In this document: one piece after another, positions 1 through 10,129 of the stretch
Layout of the letters: each line of letters opens with the position of its first letter
Position numbering within the stretch: the stretch's first letter is position 1
Assembly (NCBI GenBank): GCA_951213105.1
Contig: OX578145.1
Location: forward strand, 10,383,110 to 10,447,109
Direction of reading: 5' to 3'
DNA: 64,000 nt
Source: Amaurobius ferox
Taxonomy: Eukaryota; Arthropoda; Arachnida; Araneae; Amaurobiidae
Position numbers and translations under genes: made by a program
The notes under the pieces: generated by a model
What the model was told of the DNA's origin: nothing
What the model saw: the letters and a program-made list of their open reading frames with translations, nothing else
The model's database searches: none

Positions 1-451
1 TATTTCGTTTTTTCAATGCGGATTCAATCCAAAACAAATTGGGTGATATTATTCATTTACATTCCCATATGTCCCACAGACAACAACATACTAATATTTC
101 ATTTTGATAAAGTCATTTTTACGGCAGTGATCATGCGAACGGACAGACAGACAGAAGGAATAAACAACGTCATAAACGCTTTTCAACTTTGTTGTAAAGT
201 GTTAAAAAAATGAAAAAAAAAAAAAAAAAACCATAGTAACAATCTGTCATGTTTATAGCTAGAAAAGGCAGGTGACCTTTTGACTCAAAGAATTATTTTG
301 TGCCTGAAGAGCAAAAATGCTCTAAATATATTTTATAGAGCATTTAAAGAGGATTGATAGACTATATGCGTTCTTGATGAGAAAAAAAAAACCCTCGAAA
401 TTATATACCATGCAAGGGATAAGGGAACAATTGAAAAAAACAAAATCTTAC
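1..451 (-). other. Start of Pax6/toy intron 4, with a family C fragment
   Basis: This is the intron downstream of exon 4. Bases 16-212 are a family C end in plus orientation, ending in the hairpin AACACTTT...AAAGTGTT type and an A-run. I see no further exon, and the homeodomain is not in this window. Confidence 0.7.
16..212 (+). mobile_element. Family C fragment, hairpin end
   Basis: It matches the last 200 bases of the longer family C copies (for example 59230-59450). It has the Asn-type phrase AATCCAAAACAAATTGGGTG, the CAGACAGA microsatellite and the terminal hairpin. It does not encode a protein. Confidence 0.75.
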
Positions 452-779
452 TCTTTTTCCCAGTTTCGCTGCTGCCGTTTATACCATTGCACATTCCGCC
501 GAGCCCAGCCGCCCCGACGGGCCCGGGCGTCGGGACCAGCCCTCCCGCGGCCACGGCCGCCGCGGCCAGACCTGCCGGAGAGCCTCCGTGGCCCATGCCG
601 GCCAGGTGCGAGGCCGCGCCCGTCGCATGGTACCAGGGCCACGGCTGCGCGCCGTTCAGGATGCGGAGTTTGTCGTAGACGAGCTCGGCCCCCGGCACCG
701 TCAGCTGGCCGTGGTGCTGCGCCTGCTGCTGCTCCTTTTGGGCGGCCAGGTTCCGGAGGACCCGGTTGATGGAGGAGAC
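452..779 (-). CDS. toy: Pax6/toy coding exon 4 (end of paired domain and start of linker)
   Basis: The acceptor is CCCCCCTGCAG before 779. The first codons read VSSINRVLRNLAAQKEQ, which completes the RED half of the paired domain exactly where exon 3 stops (phase 0 on both sides). After a short Gln/His run comes LVYDKLRILNG, the conserved block after the paired domain in Pax6 proteins, then PWPWYHATG and an Ala/Gly/Pro-rich linker. Two possible donors exist, both in phase 1. AATG|GTATAA would end the exon at 485, and AAAGA|GTAAGA would end it at 452. I chose the longer form because its donor is closer to consensus. The exon is very GC-rich against an AT-rich intron. The homeodomain exons must lie beyond the window edge. 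Confidence 0.9.
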
Positions 780-1962
780 CTGCAGGGGGGCGAGAAGAAG
801 ATGAATTAATTATCGGACGCATTCATCATGTTTATCATGCTGCAGTTCGGATAGAATCGAATAAGAGGATGCAATGAGGTTCAATGTCTTGTATCTGTTG
901 TGTGTAATTTGGTAGGCGTGATGTGTGGGAATGTGTCGATGAGATAATTATGCGTAGGAACGATGGAATCACGTCCTGTGCTGTAGGGCTAACCCATGGC
1001 CGAACGGTGACGGTAGGATTCACAGAGTCGTGAGAAGTCAAGCCACAGTTTAAGAGATCGAGCCTCGGTTAAAAAATATTGACAGACTGCGCGTGTTAGG
1101 TTTTAGCGGATTTCACAGTGTTGTGTGGATTTCTTCTAACTCACTAGTGCCTTTTCATCTAACGAACACTTAACGTCATTGAGGTGTTAGTTTCACCAGT
1201 AATTCATTTTCTCAGTAACTAATGTAACCATTTGACAAATAACTAGTTTTTCAGTAACTATCTTAACTATTTCGCAAATAACTTAATTTTTCCAGAAATT
1301 AATGTTGTTGTTACGCATGGCTTTATTGGAAATCAATCCATTACATAACGAGCATCTCACGGTGATACAAAGGTAGAAAATAATTAAATAAGCTAACTAA
1401 ACACAGGAATAGGACAAATTAATGAGAAATACTATAGCCATTAGCCGTTACTCATTTAGCGCCTCAGACGGCTTGAGGTTTCTCACGGACGAGAGTATCA
1501 TTGCCAGGAAGGCATTCATAGTAACATTAATACATTTAATATGAGGACATATTATTATATTTATACAATAAATATTGCAACTAATGTAATAATTCCAAAA
1601 GTAACTCATTCTTTTAGCCAGTAACTAATGAGTAGTTTATAGCTCTCCATAAAAATATACTTTAAAAACAGAATAAGGCAAAACTTCTATTGCTCTTATA
1701 TAAATTTATTTTTGTATACCTGGATTTTGATGTTACAAAATTAAATAATTTAACAAAATAATATCAGAGCATTCATCTAACAATCAATAAATACAATACA
1801 TATAATCTCTAATCCAACTAAAGTCGTAATTCTTTAAAAGTTAACCCTACAATAAGCATTAGTATAAACACACACACACACATGGACGTATGCGGGATTT
1901 TTTCCAGTGGGGTGCTAAAACCGGTTGCATTCAAAAATTTAGAGATCACGAACAACTTTTCA

Positions 1963-1965
<3 letters not shown>
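780..1965. other. Intron 3, first part, mostly unassigned
   Basis: No gene is visible. Between about 1190 and 1310 there are two to three degenerate direct repeats of about 40 bp built on CAGTAACTA and AATAACT, and a related phrase recurs near 1620. They may be the eroded ends of a transposon. A short (CA)n run lies at 1866-1882. Confidence 0.4.

Positions 1966-2038
<73 letters not shown>
1966..2038. repeat. (TA)n microsatellite
   Basis: About 73 bases of pure TA. It is followed by a sequence related to the 3' end of the Penelope-like family P1 (CTTAAAATTGTTAATCCAATG). Confidence 0.95.
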
Positions 2039-2040
<2 letters not shown>

Positions 2041-2280
2041 CTTAAAATTGTTAATCCAATGGTAGAATACACACACACACACACATATATATAAATTTTT
2101 TTCATAGATACTTTAGCTTACTAAAATATGAAGGATGCTATGCAAATATGATTAAATAATGAATTTAAAGTTATTAAGTAAATGGAATGAAAATGCAAAA
2201 TACATTTAATTTATTGCGCAAATGCAGCTTATAAATAAAATGATTGCAGCTTCTTTTCGTTCATTGGATTTTCAAACTAC

Positions 2281-2283
<3 letters not shown>

Positions 2284-2332
<49 letters not shown>
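2284..2332. repeat. (AT)n at a Penelope-like junction
   Basis: A TA run joins the 3'-end sequence of one P1 element (ATTGGATTTTCAAACT at 2263-2278) to the 5'-truncated coding part of the next one (from 2333). Confidence 0.9.
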
Positions 2333-2335
<3 letters not shown>

Positions 2336-2935
2336 TTTAATGTCAAAAACTTTCCTATGCTCTTGAACTTTGTGTTATACAACAATTATATTATCCAAGG
2401 TGATAACATTTATTTACAAACATCTGGTGTACCACAAGGTGGCTGTAGTATTAGTATACTCGCTAACTTATATCTTTATTATTATGAATGTCATTTTAAC
2501 TCTAATTCATATATTATATATAGATATGTTGACGACTTAATTTGTATTATCATTGATGATTCCTATCCAATTAATATTGATTTTTACCCATCTAACCTAG
2601 AATTAATTCCTAATGAACCTAGCGTTAGTCAAACTGTAATTTTTTTAGACCTAAATTTAGATACCTTCAATAATCATGTAATCACCAATCTATATGATAA
2701 AAAAGATTCTTACAACTTCACTATCATAAAGCTGCTATCATATCAATCTTGCAATTCTATTCAATTGTTTAGAAACATCATTTTAAACCAGCTCTTTCGA
2801 ATACATTGACTTTCTGATCCTCGGTTTCACTTTCTCCACATCAATAATCTTAAACGCATTTGTCAAAGTTACCAATATCCGGAAGTATTTGTAAATAGTA
2901 TTATTAATAATTTTAAATATACCACGTAATCATTT
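2333..2935 (+). pseudogene. Penelope-like reverse transcriptase fragment (P1a)
   Basis: The reading frame from the TA run to 2809 has PLE reverse-transcriptase motifs: GVPQGGCSISILANLYLYYY (RT4 region), YRYVDDLICI with the catalytic Asp pair (RT5), and FLDLNL (RT6). The N-terminal part up to RT3 is missing. The frame meets TGA at 2807-2809 where the related copies have a sense codon. The homologous C-terminal part (LSDPRFHFLHINNLK and onward) continues beyond it to about 2935. This is therefore a truncated copy with at least one nonsense mutation. No endonuclease domain is seen. Its closest relatives in the window are at 4736-5466 and 60029-61140. Confidence 0.8.
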
Positions 2936-3709
2936 TACACATGCATTATTTATCTTTGATTGGATAACTCATTTTTGAGAATTCACCCATTCTTATCACC
3001 TAACTTACCACTTGGCCTGAGTCTAATATTGTTTACTATTTTCGAATGACTATTTTCCACTTGTCCTGAGTCCTATACTGATTACTATTTTTGAAAGTCT
3101 CCATACATATTATGTATCGTTCACATGTATTCATTCCGGTGCCCACTCGCATTGACGAAGTGAGGTGAAATGCTCGGTCGCTTGTTCCACTTACACATGG
3201 TAACAATGCTTGTGAGTTCATATTTCTGTTCGAGGAGGTATTATCTTTCTGATTTGTAATTCAATTGATTTATTTTTCTCCTTCCACTAGCCAGTAGACA
3301 GTTCCAATGGTGTCTATAGTTAAATACTATCGCCATTGTCAGAAACTGGCTATTCTATCGGTTTTAATTCGAATTGTATGGTTGTCTTGATGAGAATGCA
3401 ATTTCGAACTAACCGCCATTTTTTGTGTAATTTCAATTGATTGTTCTCTATGTCTTAATCTTTTATCTTGAGCTAATTATTATTGCCTTTTCTCATTTTT
3501 GCCGTATTTTCTTTATATTTTTATTTATATTTATATACTTTTAATTTTGTATCCTAATATTCTTCTCATCCCCCTTTCCATTGTAGTGATATGTTACCTT
3601 CTATCCTTAGTCTTAGTCTATAGTTACTCATTTGTAACAGATATGCTCAAGATGGGTTTTTTTTGTACATTCAGTAGTTTATGCATAATTTTCGATTAAA
3701 ATCTTTCAA

Positions 3710-3714
<5 letters not shown>
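2936..3714 (+). other. Probable 3' region of the P1a Penelope-like element
   Basis: This AT-rich non-coding stretch lies between the P1a coding relic and the next TA run. At 3150-3180 it has TTGACGA followed by GTGAAATGC. These are the same core blocks as the hammerhead-like motif in the other P1 copies, but stem I does not pair convincingly here. Confidence 0.4.

Positions 3715-3803
<89 letters not shown>
3715..3803. repeat. (TA)n microsatellite at a Penelope-like end
   Basis: About 89 bases of TA. It lies exactly next to the 3' end of a minus-strand P1 element, whose end reads (on plus) ATAGTTTGAAAATAAAATCC. Confidence 0.95.
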
Positions 3804-3808
<5 letters not shown>

Positions 3809-4735
3809 TTTGAAAATAAAATCCAATGATAGAATAGACAGAAGTTGCGACTCAAAAATCCCCAACATTAAAAATTGCGTAACAAATAAAAAAGTATCAA
3901 ACAGAGAATCATCAATCAAGTGGAAAATAAAATGCAAACCTCTAGTTATCAAGCTGAAGATAAGCAACAAACATCAATGGAAAGAAATCGATATGAAATA
4001 AAATCCAAGCATGAAAGCTTTACACTTGGACAAGCCCTAGGCCTAAACAATGAATTGTGCATTTCGATAAAACTCTTCATCAAGTCCAAGTGTTTTATCA
4101 AAATGAACGCAAAATACATGTTTCTGATATCAGTGATAGATTATATCTATAAACGCTGTTAACTTGGACTACATGCATAAAGATTGAAAAATTATAAGAA
4201 ACAAGAATACATGATAAAACACTGCATACGTCTGATCCATTGGAGCCTTGAATAAAGAGATCAATGTTGTCAATCGCTAAAAATAAAAAGTTGAGAATTG
4301 CTGTTGCCAATCGTGAGAAATAATAATAGTCATGCGAAAAGACGATAAAAGGTGATATTCAACAGTAAAAGCTACAAAATAATGGGACAGCTGATAATAG
4401 AAAACATAGAGGCTAAATTATAAGGGGATGTAAATAGAGGGTAATGCTTATTCAAGAGAAAGTGGATGTCTGGCTAATATAAGATACTAAGGAGAGAATT
4501 TAAGTATATCCAACCATTCTATAAACTTTTTAACTATATTATTTACTAAATATACTGGATATTTATATAATTTGCTGGTCATTTTTAGCTTATTTAATAT
4601 GCATTGCATGGCATTTTTTATCTGATAATCTATAAATTCTAAAAAGTTGATTAAGTATAATATTTTTCAATTTGATACTATTAATGGAGTGTGAATCAAG
4701 TTTGAATAGTTCTCTAAATAATCTAATAAAAATTG
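3804..4735 (-). mobile_element. Penelope-like P1b, C-terminal coding relic and 3' untranslated region
   Basis: Read on the minus strand, 4735-4500 encodes the relic of the C-terminal block (NIILNQLFRIYRLSDKKCHA and then YKYPVYLVNNIVKKF) shared by all P1 copies. About 700 bp of 3' region follows, ending at the TA run. It is fused directly to an N-terminal part at 4736-5466, so RT2 to RT7 have been deleted. It contains the hammerhead-like motif at 4021-4093. Confidence 0.7.
4021..4093 (-). ncRNA. Type I hammerhead-like motif in Penelope-like 3' region
   Basis: On the minus strand, 4093-4084 and 4031-4022 form a perfect 10-bp stem I (ACACTTGGAC with GTCCAAGTGT). Between them are TTGATGA (4083-4077), one extra A, a 2-bp stem II with loop GTTTTA, GAAA (4065-4062) and a 3-bp stem III (A-T, T-A, G-C) with loop CACAATT. 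The predicted cleavage site is after T4049. The first core base is T where active hammerheads have C, so this copy is probably weak or dead. PLEs are known to carry type I hammerheads with minimal stem III. Confidence 0.5.
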
Positions 4736-5466
4736 TATATTGAATTTTTTACCGCATAATTATTTGAGGCTTTATCAACATATCTATCATATTTATCATC
4801 AAGTAATAACAAAAGATCTTTGTAAATCATTAATGAAATGTTTAAAATTATCAATATTATACATAGGTCTAAACGATTTAATACTACAAATAGTATTTTT
4901 AATAAATTTCAATAAAGTAAATTTCCATATATTAAATGCCTCTAAAAGCAGAGCATATTTAGAAGCTAATTTATAAATATATTTATCAAGGTCAAGATTT
5001 ATTGACTTTTAAAACTTTAAAAGAGTTATTACAAGATGGTAACCTGAATTTTGTACCAAATGACATTTCGTCTTTAAATATTGCTAAGTCTCCTGTAACT
5101 ATATGGCCCAAGTATGGATTTATATATTCAGCAAATTCGTCTACCTTACAAATACAATCATTATCTACATTTGACATGGAATCTTTATCTATAGAGAGAG
5201 ATTGTGAAATTTCATTGCAATTAAAGATACATCTACGAATCGGCTTGTATTTAAAAGTCTTAGTAACATTCAAATCCTCAATAGGCAATAAGTGTTTGAA
5301 TTTGTTAAATATAGACCCAAAATTTATAGACTTATAAATTGGATGTTTAAAAGATATCACACAATAAGAATTAGTAGACGCATTATTATGAAATTGATTA
5401 AGTTTTATTTTTAAATACTTTGATCTAGTAAAGAGCAAATCATGGAAAATATGATTAAAATATTCA
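4736..5466 (-). pseudogene. Penelope-like N-terminal and RT1 fragment (P1b)
   Basis: The minus-strand frame from the TA run down to 4992 reads a PLE N-terminal region. It includes a Cys-containing stretch (RRCIFNC and later CICK) and then GHIVTGDLAIF followed by GTKFRLPS. This is the conserved block that precedes the reverse transcriptase in PLEs. After a stop and a frameshift, 4985-4740 continues with LDKYIYKLASKYALLLEAF and the RT1 motif (YVDKASNNYA). The 5' end is cut at the TA run, and no GIY-YIG endonuclease is present. The cysteines might be the remains of a finger, but I cannot assign a PLE subclade. Confidence 0.65.
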
Positions 5467-5485
5467 TTTATATATATATATATAA
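5467..5485. repeat. Short (TA)n at a Penelope-like junction
   Basis: About 18 bases of TA separate the 3' end of one minus-strand P1 copy (5486 and higher) from the 5'-truncated start of the next (5466 and lower). Confidence 0.85.
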
Positions 5486-5703
5486 TAGTTTGAAAATCCA
5501 ATGATAGAATAGAGAACTTGCAACTCAAAAAACCCTAACTTTAAAATATGCCTACATAATAAAAAGAAGTATTAAATAGAGAATCATCAATCAAATGGAA
5601 AAAAGAATGCAAATTTCTAGTCATCAAGTTGAAGATAATCAACAAATATCAATAGAATGGAATCGATAATTAAAAAACAAATAAAATCCATGCATTAAAG
5701 CTA

Positions 5704-5775
5704 TACACGTGGATAAGCACTGGGCTTAAATAAATGAATTGTTCATTTTGAAAACCTCTTCGTCAAGTCCAAGTA
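5704..5775 (-). ncRNA. Decayed hammerhead-like motif in P1c
   Basis: This is the position equivalent to 4021-4093. TACTTGGAC and TTGACGA are kept, but GAAA has become CAAA and the 3' arm of stem I has mismatches. It is recognisable only by alignment with the other copy. Confidence 0.35.
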
Positions 5776-6271
5776 TTTAATCAAAATGAACACAAAATGT
5801 GTGTTTCTGATATTAAAGATAGATTATATCTATAAACTCTAATAACTTGGACAACACGCATAAAGATGGAAAAATTATAAGGGATAAAAGAATACCTGGA
5901 AAAAAAATTCTGCCTATGTCGTAACCAATGGAACCTAGAATGAAGAGAGTGTCGCCAATCGCAAAGGATAAAAGTAGAGATCTATTGTTGCCAACCGTGA
6001 GAAATAAATAACAGTAATGCGAATAGGCAATAAAAGGTGATATTCTACAGTAAGAGCTACATAATAAAAGGGCTTATAATATAATCGAAAACAGTGAGGC
6101 TAATGTTTAAAGGGATGTAAATACAATGTAATGTTAATACAAGAAAATGTTGATGTCTGGCTATTATAAGATACTATGAAGAGATTTCATGAATATTCAG
6201 CTAATCCAAACTTTTTAACTATACCATTTACTAAATATGCTGGATATTTATATAATGTGCTGGTAATTTTT

Positions 6272-6398
6272 ACTTTCCTTATATATATAATGTATAAGGA
6301 AAGTATTGTGACGGGGTCAAAAATTCGAATTCGAGTTTTCGACAGGAGAGCACGTTTCAAGCATCCCTGATCACGAATCAAACATTTTTGAGGTGATG

Positions 6399-6430
<32 letters not shown>

Positions 6431-7237
6431 TGTATGTGTGTGAAAGTATGTGTGGGTGTCATTGAGTCTGTGGAGACGATATCTCACGAACGAATGAAGC
6501 GATTCGAATGAAATTTGGTACAAAAATCACAATCCGTAAATACTGGAAGCTTATCGTTTTTAAACGCAATCGAATGTTCAGAACCCTCCTAAATTTTCGA
6601 GTGAAATTTTGAAAAAATCATCAAAAAATCAAAACTTTTAATAAAGTTACGCAAATAGACATCTCTTATGTAATTTTTCCTTAGAAAACAATTGACATGA
6701 ACTTTAGAACGCTAGCATGACCCGTTCTCGAGATATTGCACATTTTTCAAATAAATTTATCAAAAAATCCCATAAATTAAAAAAATATATTAACTGTTGA
6801 GAAACATGTTCACTTGTCATATGTGATATCCTGCGATAAATTGGGTGACATCATTCTCGTGGATCTAGCTCGTTCCATTCATGAGAAAAGATACTTTGAG
6901 TAATACTTTTGTATTTGAACGCCAATAGTCATTTATCTGGTATAAGAATATTTTATTTCTCCGTCCATAACGCTTGGTGAGATTTTGGCGATAAATTTGG
7001 CGGAATGTCGCCAACTTGGCGACTTTTTAAATGTTGCCAAATTAACGAAAATCTCGTCAAATAGATAAAAATGACGCTAAATCAATGAAAATAACGACTC
7101 ATTGAAGAAAATTCAATATCTTGGAAAGAATATAAGTATCTACTAGTATAAGAATATAACATTTTCTTTTAACTGTAAAAGTAGTAAATTCATTGCATTA
7201 TATAAGGAAAGTCATGTGTTGTCCACATCAGATTTTT
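6272..7237 (+). mobile_element. Family A element (A1), hairpin-ended, non-coding
   Basis: The left end is a hairpin with arms ACTTTCCTTATA and TATAAGGAAAGT (6273-6304). GTATTGTGACGGGG, TTCGAATTCGAG and a TC/GT microsatellite (6402-6443) follow. The interior holds CGCCAA/TTGGCG repeats near 7000-7050. The right end repeats TATAAGGAAAGT and ends in CATGTG...CACATCAG. The insertion splits a codon of the P1c element, and AAAAAT borders both sides. There is no open reading frame. Confidence 0.75.
6402..6443. repeat. (TC)n(TG)n microsatellite in family A
   Basis: TC repeats pass into TG repeats just inside the hairpin end. Other family A copies have a CA/TG run in the same place (29250-29280, 41995-42006). 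Confidence 0.9.
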
Positions 7238-7371
7238 AGATTATTTATATGCATAGCATGAAATTTTTTATCTGATAATCTATAAATTCTAAAAAGTGGA
7301 TTAAGTATAATATTTCTAAAACAATTGAATCGAGTTGCAGGAATTAAATGGTAATATTTTATTTAATGTTA

Positions 7372-8458
7372 AATGCATGAAACAGCTTCTTTCAGACAAA
7401 GAAAAGAAAAAAAAAATTGAGCAAAGTCACAAAGAGGATTCTGTGTTAGACGATGTTGCCTGTTGGGGTTGCTCTGTCTTAATGAGAGAGCGATGTCTCC
7501 ACAAAACCATTTGATGCTTTAAATAAATACGTAGTTTATGCTGTTATAAACAAAATATTTTAATTCCATTATTATTTTTTTTGCTGTTGTTAATAACGTT
7601 TATGGTGCTTTCGAAGATCTAATTATCAATTTTTATTTATTTATTTATTTTTTGCATAGTTTGACGCTTGTGTATTCTAAATTTCCATATAAACAACCTC
7701 CAATATCGAAGGTAATTTAAATTTCTGTTTTGATTTAGATATTATTGAACGACTTCATTTATTAAAAAAAAATGTTAACACTTCAAACTTTTAAAACGTA
7801 TTTTTCAATTTATTGTTATTGGTTAGGAATTTTGACCTTATATATTGGTTATCGATTTCGATAAATAGGCGTTTCTCACTGTAAAAATACCTCACTTATA
7901 ATAGATGTGTCACACTGTAAAGATGTGTCAATTTATTCCGAACCAGACAATCACTTTTTATCTGCAATCACCTATAATAGAAAAAATCGATTTTTTGGAG
8001 GTGTCGATTCTTCATAAATTCGAATCCATTTATTGCAGGGAGGGGGGGGGGGGGGGTCGTTTCTTGTTCATGCTGAAGACCAAAAGTGTCCAAGTGAAAG
8101 TGTTTAGCATCAAAGAAAAAGCCTTTTATTCTCGAGAGGTGAATAAAATATTTTATATAAGCCAATATATGATTTAATAAGCGCCTTTAAATAAATAAAT
8201 TGATAATTAAATCTTCGAAAGTATCATAAACGTTATTAACAACAGCAAAATTTAATAATAATAATAATGAAATTAACATATTTTGTTTGTAACAGCATAA
8301 ACTATTTATTTAAAGCATCAAATGGTTTTGGGGAAAGATTGCTTTCTTATTGAGTTAAGACAGAGCAACACCGCCTAGCACAGAATTGTTGTGAGTTTTC
8401 TGAGATTTTTTTTTTTTCCTTTTCCCTCGTCTGAAGGAAGCAATTTCATGCTTCTGAA
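7372..8458. mobile_element. Foldback element with long inverted repeats
   Basis: The arms at about 7372-7660 and 8190-8458 are inverted copies. Shared blocks include GCAGTTTATGCTGTT-type, AAAGCATCAAATGGTTTTG, AACAGAGCAAC-type and GTCTGAAGGAAGC. The spacer of about 530 bp has no gene and holds a G14 run at 8043-8056. No transposase is encoded. Confidence 0.6.
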
Positions 8459-8784
8459 ATAGGCTGATGCTTTTAATCAACTGTTTAATGTTTTTATTTC
8501 AAATAATTGGAATTTTTTTTTGAGGGGGAGCGGGGGGAGGGGGGAAAGAAGGTATCATTTTAAAACACAAATTTGCGTATTTTATTTATTCTAAATTTTT
8601 TAAACTAATATTCCTCCAAAATTTTGGCGTTTTTACCCCAATTACCAATATATTTAAAATTATAACACTCTATATCACAAAGTAAAAAACGTGACTTTGC
8701 GCACAAGAATCACAACGTAAAATGCAGCGAAAATAAAGATAAAAAAAAAAAAGTACATTTTCGAAAATCAAAGGATTTTCTTCT

Positions 8785-8955
8785 TCAGTGCAACAAGGTT
8801 GGACTAGGATGCCAAAATGATCGCAGACTAAGACGTTAAAACAGAAAATGGCTGAACGACAGAACCCAATATAGAATATCTGTCAGTCGACCATTTTTTG
8901 ATTGGCTGAGTCTGCGCCCATTTAGGCATTTTGGTCCAGGCTTGTTGCACCAAAA
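8785..8955. mobile_element. Small MITE-like inverted repeat
   Basis: About 45 bp at each end are inverted copies. GTGCAACAAGGTTGGAC with GCCAAAATG on the left matches CATTTTGG, GTCCAGGCTTGTTGCAC on the right. There is no coding sequence. Confidence 0.6.
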
Positions 8956-9162
8956 TCTATTAATTTCTGAAACATACATATGCGTTTATATCTTTATTTA
9001 TTCTGTATTTTACGCTAGAATGCAGTTCATTACCCTATATACCTGACTAAAAATATCTCACACAGGTAAATATAAAAACTTCGTTTTTGGAGGAAAGTAT
9101 TTTATTTATAACTCGTCATGAGCAGTTTCAAATGTTAAAACTTTTCTTTTTATATATACATA

Positions 9163-9290
9163 TATAGAAGCGAGGCTGCATATTGAACTCATTTAAACTA
9201 TCTTACAGCAATGGGATTATATATAGAGAGTAGCGAAGCTGCATATTGGACACGATTTTAACTATCTTGCATGGGATCGCATATATTTCA
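9163..9290. repeat. Two-unit direct repeat of about 65-70 bp
   Basis: Both units read TATATAGA, then AGCGA(A/G)GCTGCATATTG and AACTATCTT, then GGGAT. No function is evident. Confidence 0.55.
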
Positions 9291-9589
9291 ATAGACGCTA
9301 AAGGAAATTCCTTGCTGGCCATTTCGCTAAAAAATACCGGTTCCATTTTTTGAGGATCCGCCAAATTTTAATAGATTAAAATATTCTACTGGACTAAGCT
9401 ATGTACTAAACTTCAAGACCTTTAAGATGTAGGAAAGTGTGTTAAATATGCCATCGAAGAAGTTGAAACAGATAGACAACCATCAGTCCATGATGAATTC
9501 CATAAAAAATTTTTAATAAATATATTCAATAAAATATATTCACAATAAATAATCATATAATCACAATATATTTAAAAGTCTTATTCTGA

Positions 9590-9850
9590 AATTAGTAGAC
9601 ACTATTGCATTAATAGACACTTTAAAATTTTGAAAAAATATCATCAAAAAATCAGAACCTTCAATAATGTCAAGTAACTAACATTGTTTTATGTAAAACG
9701 ATTGACATAAATTTTAGAACGCTAACATGAACCGTTCTTGAGATATTGCACTTTGTTCAAAAAATTATCAAAAAAATTACATAAAAAAATGTACTAACTA
9801 TTTTGAAATAGGTTCAATTTTCATGCGATCCATTTTCAATTTCGGGTGTA
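9590..9850 (+). mobile_element. Family A fragment (A2)
   Basis: It keeps the family A interior phrases GAAAAAATATCATCAAAAAA and CGTTCTTGAGATATTGCAC. Both ends are missing. Confidence 0.6.
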
Positions 9851-10129
9851 TTTGACGAATAAACTCGTTTTAAAACCTTCTAAAACCCATTTCGGCGAAC
9901 TCTTACTCAAGAATAGTATCGCTCAGAAATTGGATGAGTGACTATAATATGTGAAAAAATATAACTTGGTAGAATTTTGTATATATCGTCCGACTAGGAA
10001 ATAACTTTATGAAAATCTTTGCTTTTGAATAATTTATTTCTCATGGAGAGAAATGCAAACTTAGCTGGACTGACCCGCTGCCAACACGAAAGTTTTCTTT
10101 CAAAACCATTTCAAATTTAAGCATACAAG

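Larger units (their letters stand above)
5486..7330 (-). mobile_element. Penelope-like P1c, 3' half, interrupted by family A
   Basis: From its TA-proximal end (TAGTTTGAAAATCCAATGA on plus) this copy runs in parallel with 3804-4700. Its C-terminal coding relic is split. NIILNPLFRIYRLSDKKFHA lies at 7315-7240, and TLYKYPAYLVNGIVKKF lies at 6270-6190. The 966-bp family A element at 6272-7237 sits between the two halves. Confidence 0.75.

Noticed and set aside
374..822. Several long open frames on both strands across exon 4
   Set aside because: They are GC-rich shadows of the Pax6 exon. Only the minus frame that starts VSSINRVLRN and is bounded by splice sites matches a known protein.
1818..2105. 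Frames rich in IYIYIY over TA runs (also at 3681, 24582, 59771, 59857)
   Set aside because: They are translations of TA microsatellites, not genes.
3127..3205. Hammerhead in the P1a 3' region
   Set aside because: TTGACGA and GAAATGC are present, but stem I does not pair well enough. It is kept only as a note under the P1a 3' region.
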